DNA from: Brachyhypopomus gauderio | Taxonomy: Eukaryota > Chordata > Actinopteri > Gymnotiformes > Hypopomidae | Direction: 5' to 3' | DNA: 64,000 nucleotides | Assembly (NCBI RefSeq): GCF_052324685.1 | Contig: NW_027506901.1 | Coordinates: 1,156,001 to 1,220,000, forward strand | Shown: one piece after another, positions 30,467 to 41,424 of the stretch | Layout: the number at the start of each line of letters is the position of its first letter | Numbering within the stretch: the stretch's first letter is position 1 | Notes under the pieces: model-generated | What the model was told of the DNA's origin: nothing | What the model saw: only the letters and a program-made list of their open reading frames with translations | Databases searched by the model: none | Program-made: the position numbers and the translations under genes

Positions 30467-30791
30467 CGTATGTTTTATCATGCAGTGATGCTGAGTGAGG
30501 TGACTTGCACCTGTACCCTTGATTTTGAAAGTTGCATAAAAAAGATCTGCAATCAATAGATCAAACGCCACATCTCACTTTTGATTCACAGAATGCCACG
30601 CTTTTGAACACCTGATCACCTGGAGTTGATACCAGCTTGAAGTTAACAGTGAGTAGACTCTTATGGAGATTCATGTATTTGAATTTACTTCTTAAGCCAT
30701 TGGCAACTCAGAATCAATGACATCTGTGCACTCCTCCTTGAGCTAGAGGAAGTCAAAGGAATTGATCTCGATTCTACTCCTACACATTTGG

Positions 30792-30873
30792 GCTGCAATG
30801 GCCGAGAGGTTAAGGCTTTGGACTCGAAATCCAATGGGGTTTCCCCGCGCAGGTTCGACTCCTGCTTGCAGCG
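30792..30873 (+). tRNA. tRNA-Ser-CGA: tRNA-Ser(CGA), monomer 47
   Basis: T26, as in monomer 40. Confidence 0.93.
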
Positions 30874-31056
30874 TAGAGAAGAAAATATCATATCCCTTTT
30901 TGGATGTGTGGTAAAATAGAGTCTACTCTCCTCATGCTTGCCAGTTTTGAATATGCTTCTCATGCCATTTGTAAATTTGTGCTGTCAAACTGTAGCAGTC
31001 CAGTGGAAAGACTGTCTGGTCACTGGTTTCTCTGCCTTGTGCTTAAAAAGAAAGAA

Positions 31057-31128
31057 CTCCCTGTCGGGGAATCGAACCCCGGTCTTCCGCGTGACAGGCG
31101 GAGATACTATCCACTATACTAACAAGGA
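31057..31128 (-). tRNA. tRNA-Asp-GTC: tRNA-Asp(GTC), monomer 47
   Basis: C5 is T and G68 is A together, so the acceptor pair is a Watson-Crick U5-A68. All other bases are consensus. Confidence 0.94.
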
Positions 31129-31453
31129 CGTATGTCTTATCATGCAGTGATGCTGAGTGAGGTGACTTGCACCTGTACCCTTGATTTTGAAAGTTGCATA
31201 AGAGAGATCTGCAATCAATAGATCAAACGCCACATCTCACTTTTGATTCACAGAATGCCACGCTTTTGAACACCTGATCACCTGGAGTTGATACCAGCTT
31301 GAAGTTAACAGTGAGTAGACTCTTATGGAGATTCATGTATTTGAATTTACTTCTTAAGCCATTGGCAACTCATAAGCAATCACATCTGTGCACTCCTCCT
31401 TGAGCTTGAGGAAGTCAAAGGAATTGATCTCGATTCTACTCCTACACATTTGG

Positions 31454-31535
31454 TCTGCAATGGCCGAGAGGTTAAGGCGTTGGACTTGAAATCCAATGGG
31501 GTTTCCCCGCGCAAGTTTGACTCCTGCTTGCAGCA
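31454..31535 (+). pseudogene. tRNA-Ser-TGA: tRNA-Ser(TGA), monomer 48, likely pseudogene
   Basis: G52A and C56T as in monomer 41, and discriminator G73 is A, removing a main serine identity base. Confidence 0.82.
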
Positions 31536-31718
31536 TAGAGAAGAAAATGTTGTATCCCTTTTTGGATGTGTGGTAAAATAGAGTCTACTCTCCTCATGGT
31601 TGCCAGTTTTTAATATGCTTCTCATGCCATTTGTAAATTTGTGCTGTCAAACTGTAGCAGTCCAGTGGAAAGACTATCTGGTCACTGGTTTCTCTGCCTT
31701 GTGCTTAAAAAGAAAGAA

Positions 31719-31766
31719 CTCCCCGTCGGAGAATCGAACCCCGGTCTTCCGCGTGACAGGCGGAGA
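31719..31766 (-). pseudogene. tRNA-Asp-GTC: tRNA-Asp pseudogene, monomer 48 (5' 24 nt deleted)
   Basis: Truncated copy, cggaga form; with its Ser partner damaged too, this monomer probably makes no tRNA. Confidence 0.93.
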
Positions 31767-32050
31767 GTGAGGTGACTTGCACCTGTACCCTTGATTTTGA
31801 AAGTTGCATAAAAAAGATCTGCAATCAATAGATCAAACGCCACATCTCACTTTTGATTCACAGAATGCCACGCTTTTGAACACCTGATCACCTGGAGTTG
31901 ATACCAGCTGGAAGTTAACAGTGAGTAGACTCTTATGGAGATTCATGTATTTGAATTTACTTCTTAAGCCATTGGCAACTCATAAGCAATCACATCTGTG
32001 CACTCCGGAAGTCAAAGGAATTGATCTCGATTCTACTCCTACACATTTGG

Positions 32051-32132
32051 TCTGCAATGGCCGAGAGGTTAAGGCGTTGGACTTGAAATCCAATGGGGTT
32101 TCCCCGCGCAGGTTCGACTCCTGCTTGCAGCG
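32051..32132 (+). tRNA. tRNA-Ser-TGA: tRNA-Ser(TGA), monomer 49
   Basis: U1-C72 mismatch; 13-bp upstream spacer deletion as in monomer 42. Confidence 0.87.
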
Positions 32133-32315
32133 TAGAGAAGAAAATGTTGTATCCCTTTTTGGATGTGTGGTAAAATAGAGTCTACTCTCCTCATGGTTGC
32201 CAGTTTTTAATATGCTTCTCATGCCATTTGTAAATTTGTGCTGTCAAACTGTAGCAGTCCAGTGGAAAGACTGTCTGGTCACTGGTTTCTCTGCCTTGTG
32301 CTTAAAAAGAAAGAA

Positions 32316-32363
32316 CTCCCCGTCGGAGAATCGAACCCCGGTCTTCCGCGTGACAGGCGGAGA
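32316..32363 (-). pseudogene. tRNA-Asp-GTC: tRNA-Asp pseudogene, monomer 49 (5' 24 nt deleted)
   Basis: Truncated copy, cggaga form. Confidence 0.93.
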
Positions 32364-32660
32364 GTGAGGTGACTTGCACCTGTACCCTTGATTTTGAAAG
32401 TTGCATAAAAAAGATCTGCAATCAATAGATCAAACGCCACATCTCACTTTTGATTCACAGAATGCCACGCTTTTGAACACCTGATCACCTGGAGTTGATA
32501 CCAGCTGGAAGTTAACAGTGTGTAGACTCTTATGGAGATTCATGTATTTGAATTTACTTCTTAAGCCATTGGCAACTCAGAATCAATGACATATGTGCAC
32601 TCCTCCTTGAGCTTGAGGAAGTCAAAGGAATTGATCTCGATTCTACTCCTACACATTTGG

Positions 32661-32742
32661 GCTGCAATGGCCGAGAGGTTAAGGCGTTGGACTCGAAATC
32701 CAATGGGGTTTCCCCGCGCAGGTTCGACTCCTGCTTGCAGCG
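32661..32742 (+). tRNA. tRNA-Ser-CGA: tRNA-Ser(CGA), monomer 50
   Basis: Consensus body. Confidence 0.95.
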
Positions 32743-32925
32743 TAGAGAAGAAAATGTTGTATCCCTTTTTGGATGTGTGGTAAAATAGAGTCTACTCTCC
32801 TCATGGTTGCCAGTTTTGAATATGTTTCTCATGCCATTTGTAAATTTGTGCTGTCAAACTGTAGCAGTCCAGTGGAAAGACTGTCTGGTCACTGGTTTCT
32901 CTGCCTTGTGCTTAAAAAGAAAGAA

Positions 32926-32997
32926 CTCCCCGTCGGGGAATCGAACCCCGGTCTTCCGCGTGACAGGCGGAGATACTATCCACTATACTAACGAGGA
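32926..32997 (-). tRNA. tRNA-Asp-GTC: tRNA-Asp(GTC), monomer 50
   Basis: Consensus body; followed by the tgtttt flank form. Confidence 0.96.
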
Positions 32998-33322
32998 CGT
33001 ATGTTTTATCATGCAGTGATGCTGAGTGAGGTGACTTGCACCTGTACCCTTGATTTTGAAAGTTGCATTAAAAAGATCTGCAATCAATAGATCAAACGCC
33101 ACATCTCACTTTTGATTCACAGAATGCCACGCTTTTGAACACCTGATCACCTGGAGTTGATACCAGCTTGAAGTTAACAGTGAGTAGACTCTTATGGAGA
33201 TTCATGTATTTGAATTTACTTCTTAAGCCATTGGCAACTCAGAATCAATGACATCTGTGCACTCCTCCTTGAGCTAGAGGAAGTCAAAGGAATTGATCTC
33301 GATTCTACTCCTACACATTTGG

Positions 33323-33404
33323 GCTGCAATGGCCGAGAGGTTAAGGCATTGGACTCGAAATCCAATGGGGTTTCCCCGCGCAGGTTCGACTCCTGCTTGC
33401 AGCG
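33323..33404 (+). tRNA. tRNA-Ser-CGA: tRNA-Ser(CGA), monomer 51
   Basis: Base 26 is A. Confidence 0.93.
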
Positions 33405-33587
33405 TAGAGAAGAAAATATCATATCCCTTTTTGGATGTGTGGTAAAATAGAGTCTACTCTCCTCATGCTTGCCAGTTTTGAATATGCTTCTCATGCCATT
33501 TGTAAATTTGTGCTGTCAAACTGTAGCAGTCCAGTGGAAAGACTGTCTGGTCACTGGTTTCTCTGCCTTGTGCTTAAAAAGAAAGAA

Positions 33588-33659
33588 CTCCCCGTCGGGG
33601 AATCGAACCCCGGTCTTCCGCGTGACAGGCGGAGATACTATCCACTATACTAACAAGGA
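33588..33659 (-). tRNA. tRNA-Asp-GTC: tRNA-Asp(GTC), monomer 51
   Basis: U5-G68 wobble, as in monomer 40. Confidence 0.92.
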
Positions 33660-33984
33660 CGTATGTCTTATCATGCAGTGATGCTGAGTGAGGTGACTTG
33701 CACCTGTACCCTTGATTTTGAAAGTTGCATAAGAGAGATCTGCAATCAATAGATCAAACGCCACATCTCACTTTTGATTCACAGAATGCCACGCTTTTGA
33801 ACACCTGATCACCTGGAGTTGATACCAGCTTGAAGTTAACAGTGAGTAGACTCTTATGGAGATTCATGTATTTGAATTTACTTCTTAAGCCATTGGCAAC
33901 TCATAAGCAATCACATCTGTGCACTCCTCCTTGAGCTTGAGGAAGTCAAAGGAATTGATCTCGATTCTACTCCTACACATTTGG

Positions 33985-34066
33985 TCTGCAATGGCCGAGA
34001 GGTTAAGGCGTTGGACTTGAAATCCAATGGGGTTTCCCCGCGCAAGTTTGACTCCTGCTTGCAGCG
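33985..34066 (+). pseudogene. tRNA-Ser-TGA: tRNA-Ser(TGA), monomer 52, likely pseudogene
   Basis: G52A and C56T. A 3-bp deletion between gene and terminator brings the T5 run to 21 nt. Confidence 0.78.
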
Positions 34067-34246
34067 TAGAGAAGAAAATGTATCCCTTTTTGGATGTGTG
34101 GTAAAATAGAGTCTACTCTCCTCATGGTTGCCAGTTTTTAATATGCTTCTCATGCCATTTGTAAATTTGTGCTGTCAAACTGTAGCAGTCCAGTGGAAAG
34201 ACTATCTGGTCACTGGTTTCTCTGCCTTGTGCTTAAAAAGAAAGAA

Positions 34247-34294
34247 CTCCCCGTCGGAGAATCGAACCCCGGTCTTCCGCGTGACAGGCGGAGA
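34247..34294 (-). pseudogene. tRNA-Asp-GTC: tRNA-Asp pseudogene, monomer 52 (5' 24 nt deleted)
   Basis: Truncated copy, cggaga form. Confidence 0.93.
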
Positions 34295-34591
34295 GTGAGG
34301 TGACTTGCACCTGTACCCTTGATTTTGAACGTTGCATAAAAAAGATCTGCAATCAATAGATCAAACGCCACATCTCACTTTTGATTCACAGAATGCCATG
34401 CTTTTGAACACCTGATCACCTGGAGTTGATACCAGCTGGAAGTTAACAGTGAGTAGACTCTTATGGAGATTCATGTATTTGAATTTACTTCTTAAGCCAT
34501 TGGCAACTCATAAGCAATCACATCTGTGCACTCCTCCTTGAGCTTGAGGAAGTCAAAGGAATTGATCTCGATTCTACTCCTACACATTTGG

Positions 34592-34673
34592 TCTGCAATG
34601 GCCGAGAGGTTAAGGCGTTGGACTTGAAATCCAATGGGGTTTCCCTGCGCAGGTTCGACTCCTGCTTGCAGCG
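34592..34673 (+). tRNA. tRNA-Ser-TGA: tRNA-Ser(TGA), monomer 53
   Basis: U1-C72 mismatch; G-U pair in the variable stem. Confidence 0.87.
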
Positions 34674-34856
34674 TAGAGAAGAAAATGTTGTATCCCTTTT
34701 TGGATGTGTGGTAAAATAGAGTCTACTCTCCTCATGGTTGCCAGTTTTTAATATGCTTCTCATGCCATTTGTAAATTTGTGCTGTCAAACTGTAGCAGTC
34801 CAGTGGAAAGACTGTCTGGTCACTGGTTTCTCTGCCTTGTGCTTAAAAAGAAAGAA

Positions 34857-34904
34857 CTCCCCGTCGGAGAATCGAACCCCGGTCTTCCGCGTGACAGGCG
34901 GAGA
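34857..34904 (-). pseudogene. tRNA-Asp-GTC: tRNA-Asp pseudogene, monomer 53 (5' 24 nt deleted)
   Basis: Truncated copy, cggaga form. Confidence 0.93.
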
Positions 34905-35201
34905 GTGAGGTGACTTGCACCTGTACCCTTGATTTTGAAAGTTGCATAAAAAAGATCTGCAATCAATAGATCAAACGCCACATCTCACTTTTGATTCACA
35001 GAATGCCACGCTTTTGAACACCTGATCACCTGGAGTTGATACCAGCTGGAAGTTAACAGTGTGTAGACTCTTATGGAGATTCATGTATTTGAATTTACTT
35101 CTTAAGCCATTGGCAACTCAGAATCAATGACATATGTGCACTCCTCCTTGAGCTTGAGGAAGTCAAAGGAATTGATCTCGATTCTACTCCTACACATTTG
35201 G

Positions 35202-35283
35202 GCTGCAATGGCCGAGAGGTTAAGGCGTTGGACTCGAAATCCAATGGGGTTTCCCCGCGCAGGTTCGACTCCTGCTTGCAGCG
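35202..35283 (+). tRNA. tRNA-Ser-CGA: tRNA-Ser(CGA), monomer 54
   Basis: Consensus body. Confidence 0.95.
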
Positions 35284-35466
35284 TAGAGAAGAAAATGTTG
35301 TATCCCTTTTTGGATGTGTGGTAAAATAGAGTCTACTCTCCTCATGGTTGCCAGTTTTGAATATGCTTCTCATGCCATTTGTAAATTTGTGCTGTCAAAC
35401 TGTAGCAGTCCAGTGGAAAGACTGTCTGGTCACTGGTTTCTCTGCCTTGTGCTTAAAAAGAAAGAA

Positions 35467-35538
35467 CTCCCCGTCGGGGAATCGAACCCCGGTCTTCCGC
35501 ATGACAGGCGGAGATACTATCCACTATACTAACGAGGA
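35467..35538 (-). tRNA. tRNA-Asp-GTC: tRNA-Asp(GTC), monomer 54
   Basis: Consensus except U38. Confidence 0.95.
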
Positions 35539-35863
35539 CGTATGTTTTATCATGCAGTGATGCTGAGTGAGGTGACTTGCACCTGTACCCTTGATTTTGA
35601 AAGTTGCATTAAAAAGATCTGCAATCAATAGATCAAACGCCACATCTCACTTTTGATTCACAGAATGCCACGCTTTTGAACACCTGATCACCTGGAGTTG
35701 ATACCAGCTTGAAGTTAACAGTGAGTAGACTCTTATGGAGATTCATGTATTTGAATTTACTTCTTAAGCCATTGGCAACTCAGAATCAATGACATCTGTG
35801 CACTCCTCCTTGAGCTTGAGGAAGTCAAAGGAATTGATCTCGATTCTACTCCTACACATTTGG

Positions 35864-35945
35864 GCTGCAATGGCCGAGAGGTTAAGGCGTTGGACTCGAA
35901 ATCCAATGGGGTTTCCCCGCGCAGGTTCGACTCCTGCTTGCAGCG
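35864..35945 (+). tRNA. tRNA-Ser-CGA: tRNA-Ser(CGA), monomer 55
   Basis: Consensus body. Confidence 0.95.
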
Positions 35946-36128
35946 TAGAGAAGAAAATGTTGTATCCCTTTTTGGATGTGTGGTAAAATAGAGTCTACTC
36001 TCCTCATGGTTGCCAGTTTTGAATATGCTTCTCATGCCATTTGTAAATTTGTGCTGTCAAACTGTTGCAGTCCAGTGGAAAGACTGTCTGGTCACTGGTT
36101 TCTCTGCCTTGTGCTTAAAAAGAAAGAA

Positions 36129-36200
36129 CTCCCCGTCGGGGAATCGAACCCCGGTCTTCCGCGTGACAGGCGGAGATACTATCCACTATACTAACGAGGA
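36129..36200 (-). tRNA. tRNA-Asp-GTC: tRNA-Asp(GTC), monomer 55
   Basis: Consensus body; ctgttgcag mark in the convergent spacer. Confidence 0.96.
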
Positions 36201-36525
36201 CGTATGTCTTATCATGCAGTGATGCTGAGTGAGGTGACTTGCACCTGTACCCTTGATTTTGAAAGTTGCATAAAAAAGATCTGCAATCAATAGATCAAAC
36301 GCCACATCTCACTTTTGATTCACAGAATGCCACGCTTTTGAACACCTGATCACCTGGAGTTGATACCAGCTTGAAGTTAACAGTGAGTAGACTCTTATGG
36401 AGATTCATGTATTTGAATTTACTTCTTAAGCCATTGGCAACTCAGAATCAATGACATCTCTGCACTCCTCCTTGAGCTTGAGGAAGTCAAAGGAATTGAT
36501 CTCGATTCTACTCCTACACATTTGG

Positions 36526-36607
36526 GCTGCAATGGCCGAGAGGTTAAGGCGTTGGACTCGAAATCCAATGGGGTTTCCCTGCGCAGGTTCGACTCCTGCT
36601 TGCAGCG
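36526..36607 (+). tRNA. tRNA-Ser-CGA: tRNA-Ser(CGA), monomer 56
   Basis: G-U pair in the variable stem. Confidence 0.94.
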
Positions 36608-36790
36608 TAGAGAAGAAAATGTTGTATCCCTTTTTGGATGTGTGGTAAAATAGAGTCTACTCTCCTCATGGTTGCCAGTTTTGAATATGCTTCTCATGCC
36701 ATTTGTAAATGTGTGCTGTCAAACTGTTGCAGTCCAGTGGAAAGACTGTCTGGTCACTGGTTTCTCTGCCTTGTGCTTAAAAAGAAAGAA

Positions 36791-36862
36791 CTCCCCGTCG
36801 GGGAATCGAACCCCGGTCTTCCGCGTGACAGGCGGAGATACTATCCACTATACTAACGAGGA
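36791..36862 (-). tRNA. tRNA-Asp-GTC: tRNA-Asp(GTC), monomer 56
   Basis: Consensus body. Confidence 0.96.
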
Positions 36863-37187
36863 CGTATGTCTTATCATGCAGTGATGCTGAGTGAGGTGAC
36901 TTGCACCTGTACCCTTGATTTTGAAAGTTGCATAAAAAAGATCTGCAATCAATAGATCAAACGCCACATCTCACTTTTGATTCACAGAATGCCACGCTTT
37001 TGAACACCTGATCACCTGGAGTTGATACCAGCTTGAAGTTAACAGTGAGTAGACTCTTATGGAGATTCATGTATTTGAATTTACTTCTTAAGCCATTGGC
37101 AACTCAGAATCAATGACATCTGTGCACTCCTCCTTGAGCTTGAGGAAGTCAAAGGAATTGATCTCGATTCCACTCCTACACATTTGG

Positions 37188-37269
37188 GCTGCAATGGCCG
37201 AGAGGTTAAGGCATTGGACTCGAAATCTAATGGGGTTTCCCCACGCAGGTTCGACTCCTGCTTGCAGCG
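37188..37269 (+). tRNA. tRNA-Ser-CGA: tRNA-Ser(CGA), monomer 57
   Basis: Three private changes: A26, C41 to T (G29-U41 wobble) and one unpaired G to A after the variable stem. Folding is kept. Confidence 0.9.
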
Positions 37270-37452
37270 TAGAGAAGAAAATGTTGTATCCCTTTTTGGA
37301 TGTGTGGTAAAATAGAGTCTACTCTCCTCATGCTTGCCAGTTTTGAATATGCTTCTCATGCCATTTGTAAATTTGTGCTGTCAAACTGTAGCAGTCCAGT
37401 GGAAAGACTGTCTGGTCACTGGTTTCTCTGCCTTGTGCTTAAAAAGAAAGAA

Positions 37453-37524
37453 CTCCCCGTCGGGGAATCGAACCCCGGTCTTCCGCGTGACAGGCGGAGA
37501 TACTATCCACTATACTAACGAGGA
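37453..37524 (-). tRNA. tRNA-Asp-GTC: tRNA-Asp(GTC), monomer 57
   Basis: Consensus body. Confidence 0.96.
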
Positions 37525-37849
37525 CATATGTCTTATCATGCAGTGATGCTGAGTGAGGTGACTTGCACCTGTACCCTTGATTTTGAAAGTTGCATAAGAA
37601 AGATCTGCAATCAATAGATCAAACGCCACATCTCACTTTTGATTCACAGAATGCCACGCTTTTGAACACCTGATCACCTGGAGTTGATACCAGCTTGAAG
37701 TTAACAGTGAGTAGACTCTTATGGAGATTCATGTATTTGAATTTACTTCTTAAGCCATTGGCAACTCATAAGCAATCACATCTGTGCACTCCTCCTTGAG
37801 CTTGAGGAAGTCAAAGGAATTGATCTCGATTCTACTCCTACACATTTGG

Positions 37850-37931
37850 GCTGCAATGGCCGAGAGGTTAAGGCGTTGGACTCGAAATCCAATGGGGTTT
37901 CCCCGCGCAGGTTCGACTCCTGCTTGCAGCG
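37850..37931 (+). tRNA. tRNA-Ser-CGA: tRNA-Ser(CGA), monomer 58
   Basis: Consensus CGA body on a TGA-type upstream marker (cataagcaatcac): a recombinant monomer. Confidence 0.95.
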
Positions 37932-38114
37932 TAGAGAAGAAAATGTTGTATCCCTTTTTGGATGTGTGGTAAAATAGAGTCTACTCTCCTCATGGTTGCC
38001 AGTTTTGAATATGCTTCTCATGCCATTTGTAAATTTGTGCTGTCAAACTGTAGCAGTCCAGTGGAAAGACTGTCTGGTCACTGGTTTCTCTGCCTTGTGC
38101 TTAAAAAGAAAGAA

Positions 38115-38186
38115 CTCCCCGTCGGGGAATCGAACCCCGGTCTTCCGCGTGACAGGCGGAGATACTATCCACTATACTAACGAGGA
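38115..38186 (-). tRNA. tRNA-Asp-GTC: tRNA-Asp(GTC), monomer 58
   Basis: Consensus body; upstream flank cgtaagcc. Confidence 0.96.
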
Positions 38187-38511
38187 CGTAAGCCTTATCA
38201 TGCAGTGATGCTGAGTGAGGTGACTTGCACCTGTACCCTTGATTTTGAAAGTTGCATAAGAAAGATCTGCAATCAATAGATCAAACGCCACATCTCACTT
38301 TTGATTCACAGAATGCCACGCTTTTGAACACCTGATCACCTGGAGTTGATACCAGCTGGAAGTTAACAGTGTGTAGACTCTTATGGAGATTCATGTATTT
38401 GAATTTACTTCTTAAGCCATTGGCAACTCAGAATCAATGACATATGTGCACTCCTCCTTGAGCTTGAGGAAGTCAAAGGAATTGATCTCGATTCTACTCC
38501 TACACATTTGG

Positions 38512-38593
38512 GCTGCAATGGCCGAGAGGTTAAGGCGTTGGACTCGAAATCCAATGGGGTTTCCCCGCGCAGGTTCGACTCCTGCTTGCAGCG
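38512..38593 (+). tRNA. tRNA-Ser-CGA: tRNA-Ser(CGA), monomer 59
   Basis: Consensus body; the 3' trailer has an A7 run. Confidence 0.95.
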
Positions 38594-38776
38594 TAGAGAA
38601 AAAAATGTTGTATCCCTTTTTGGATGTGTGGTAAAATAGAGTCTACTCTCCTCATGGTTGCCAGTTTTGAATATGCTTCTCATGCCATTTGTAAATTTGT
38701 GCTGTCAAACTGTAGCAGTCCAGTGGAAAGACTGTCTGGTCACTGGTTTCTCTGCCTTGTGCTTAAAAAGAAAGAA

Positions 38777-38848
38777 CTCCCCGTCGGGGAATCGAACCCC
38801 GGTCTTCCGCGTGACAGGCGGAGATACTATCCACTATACTAACGAGGA
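38777..38848 (-). tRNA. tRNA-Asp-GTC: tRNA-Asp(GTC), monomer 59
   Basis: Consensus body; tgtttt flank. Confidence 0.96.
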
Positions 38849-39173
38849 CGTATGTTTTATCATGCAGTGATGCTGAGTGAGGTGACTTGCACCTGTACCC
38901 TTGATTTTGAAAGTTGCATTAAAAAGATCTGCAATCAATAGATCAAACGCCACATCTCACTTTTGATTCACAGAATGCCACGCTTTTGAACACCTGATCA
39001 CCTGGAGTTGATACCAGCTTGAAGTTAACAGTGAGTAGACTCTTATGGAGATTCATGTATTTGAATTTACTTCTTAAGCCATTGGCAACTCATAAGCAAT
39101 CACATCTGTGCACTCCTCCTTGAGCTTGAGGAAGTCAAAGGAATTGATCTCGATTCTACTCCTACACATTTGG

Positions 39174-39255
39174 TCTGCAATGGCCGAGAGGTTAAGGCGT
39201 TGGACTTGAAATCCAATGGGGTTTCCCCGCGCAGGTTCGACTCCTGCTTGCAGCG
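39174..39255 (+). tRNA. tRNA-Ser-TGA: tRNA-Ser(TGA), monomer 60
   Basis: U1-C72 mismatch. The 3' flank is the atatca form otherwise found after CGA genes. Confidence 0.88.
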
Positions 39256-39438
39256 TAGAGAAGAAAATATCATATCCCTTTTTGGATGTGTGGTAAAATA
39301 GAGTCTACTCTCCTCATGCTTGCCAGTTTTGAATATGCTTCTCATGCCATTTGTAAATTTGTGCTGTCAAACTGTAGCAGTCCAGTGGAAAGACTGTCTG
39401 GTCACTGGTTTCTCTGCCTTGTGCTTAAAAAGAAAGAA

Positions 39439-39510
39439 CTCCCCGTCGGGGAATCGAACCCCGGTTTTCCGCGTGACAGGCGGAGATACTATCCACTATA
39501 CTAACGAGGA
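39439..39510 (-). tRNA. tRNA-Asp-GTC: tRNA-Asp(GTC), monomer 60
   Basis: G45 in the variable loop is A; otherwise consensus. Confidence 0.94.
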
Positions 39511-39835
39511 CGTATGTCTTATCATGCAGTGATGCTGAGTGAGGTGACTTGCACCTGTACCCTTGATTTTGAAAGTTGCATAAGAAAGATCTGCAATCAA
39601 TAGATCAAACGCCACATCTCACTTTTGATTCACAGAATGCCACGCTTTTGAACACCTGATCACCTGGAGTTGATACCAGCTTGAAGTTAACAGTGAGTAG
39701 ACTCTTATGGAGATTCATGTATTTGAATTTACTTCTTAAGCCATTGGCAACTCATAAGCAATCACATCTGTGCACTCCTCCTTGAGCTTGAGGAAGTCAA
39801 AGGAATTGATCTCGATTCTACTCCTACACATTTGG

Positions 39836-39917
39836 GCTGCAATGGCCGAGAGGTTAAGGCGTTGGACTCGAAATCCAATGGGGTTTCCCCGCGCAGGTTC
39901 GACTCCTGCTTGCAGCG
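39836..39917 (+). tRNA. tRNA-Ser-CGA: tRNA-Ser(CGA), monomer 61
   Basis: Consensus body on TGA-type upstream marker; counterpart of monomer 58. Confidence 0.95.
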
Positions 39918-40100
39918 TAGAGAAGAAAATGTTGTATCCCTTTTTGGATGTGTGGTAAAATAGAGTCTACTCTCCTCATGGTTGCCAGTTTTGAATATGC
40001 TTCTCATGCCATTTGTAAATTTGTGCTGTCAAACTGTAGCAGTCCAGTGGAAAGACTGTCTGGTCACTGGTTTCTCTGCCTTGTGCTTAAAAAGAAAGAA

Positions 40101-40172
40101 CTCCCCGTCGGGGAATCGAACCCCGGTCTTCCGCGTGACAGGCGGAGATACTATCCACTATACTAACGAGGA
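40101..40172 (-). tRNA. tRNA-Asp-GTC: tRNA-Asp(GTC), monomer 61
   Basis: Consensus body; cgtaagcc flank. Confidence 0.96.
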
Positions 40173-40497
40173 CGTAAGCCTTATCATGCAGTGATGCTGA
40201 GTGAGGTGACTTGCACCTGTACCCTTGATTTTGAAAGTTGCATAAGAAAGATCTGCAATCAATAGATCAAACGCCACATCTCACTTTTGATTCACAGAAT
40301 GCCACGCTTTTGAACACCTGATCACCTGGAGTTGATACCAGCTGGAAGTTAACAGTGTGTAGACTCTTATGGAGATTCATGTATTTGAATTTACTTCTTA
40401 AGCCATTGGCAACTCAGAATCAATGACATATGTGCACTCCTCCTTGAGCTTGAGGAAGTCAAAGGAATTGATCTCGATTCTACTCCTACACATTTGG

Positions 40498-40579
40498 GCT
40501 GCAATGGCCGAGAGGTTAAGGCGTTGGACTCGAAATCCAATGGGGTTTCCCCGCGCAGGTTCGACTCCTGCTTGCAGCG
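40498..40579 (+). tRNA. tRNA-Ser-CGA: tRNA-Ser(CGA), monomer 62
   Basis: Consensus body. Confidence 0.95.
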
Positions 40580-40762
40580 TAGAGAAGAAAATGTTGTATC
40601 CCTTTTTGGATGTGTGGTAAAATAGAGTCTACTCTCCTCATGGTTGCCAGTTTTGAATATGCTTCTCATGCCATTTGTAAATTTGTGCTGTCAAACTGTA
40701 GCAGTCCAGTGGAAAGACTGTCTGGTCACTGGTTTCTCTGCCTTGTGCTTAAAAAGAAAGAA

Positions 40763-40834
40763 CTCCCCGTCGGGGAATCGAACCCCGGTCTTCCGCGTGA
40801 CAGGCGGAGATACTATCCACTATACTAACGAGGA
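40763..40834 (-). tRNA. tRNA-Asp-GTC: tRNA-Asp(GTC), monomer 62
   Basis: Consensus body; tgtttt flank. Confidence 0.96.
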
Positions 40835-41159
40835 CGTATGTTTTATCATGCAGTGATGCTGAGTGAGGTGACTTGCACCTGTACCCTTGATTTTGAAAGT
40901 TGCATTAAAAAGATCTGCAATCAATAGATCAAACGCCACATCTCACTTTTGATTCACAGAATGCCACGCTTTTGAACACCTGATCACCTGGAGTTGATAC
41001 CAGCTTGAAGTTAACAGTGAGTAGACTCTTATGGAGATTCATGTATTTGAATTTACTTCTTAAGCCATTGGCAACTCATAAGCAATCACATCTGTGCACT
41101 CCTCCTTGAGCTTGAGGAAGTCAAAGGAATTGATCTCGATTCTACTCCTACACATTTGG

Positions 41160-41241
41160 TCTGCAATGGCCGAGAGGTTAAGGCGTTGGACTTGAAATCC
41201 AATGGGGTTTCCCCGCGCAGGTTCGACTCCTGCTTGCAGCG
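41160..41241 (+). tRNA. tRNA-Ser-TGA: tRNA-Ser(TGA), monomer 63
   Basis: U1-C72 mismatch; atatca 3' flank. Confidence 0.88.
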
Positions 41242-41424
41242 TAGAGAAGAAAATATCATATCCCTTTTTGGATGTGTGGTAAAATAGAGTCTACTCTCCT
41301 CATGCTTGCCAGTTTTGAATATGCTTCTCATGCCATTTGTAAATTTGTGCTGTCAAACTGTAGCAGTCCAGTGGAAAGACTGTCTGGTCACTGGTTTCTC
41401 TGCCTTGTGCTTAAAAAGAAAGAA

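Larger units (their letters stand above)
29195..32363. repeat. Duplicated 5-monomer block, copy 2 (3169 bp)
   Basis: Second copy of the block at 24730-27898, shifted by 4465 bp. Monomers 50-53 (32364-34904) look like a further, more diverged partial copy of monomers 46-49. Confidence 0.9.
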
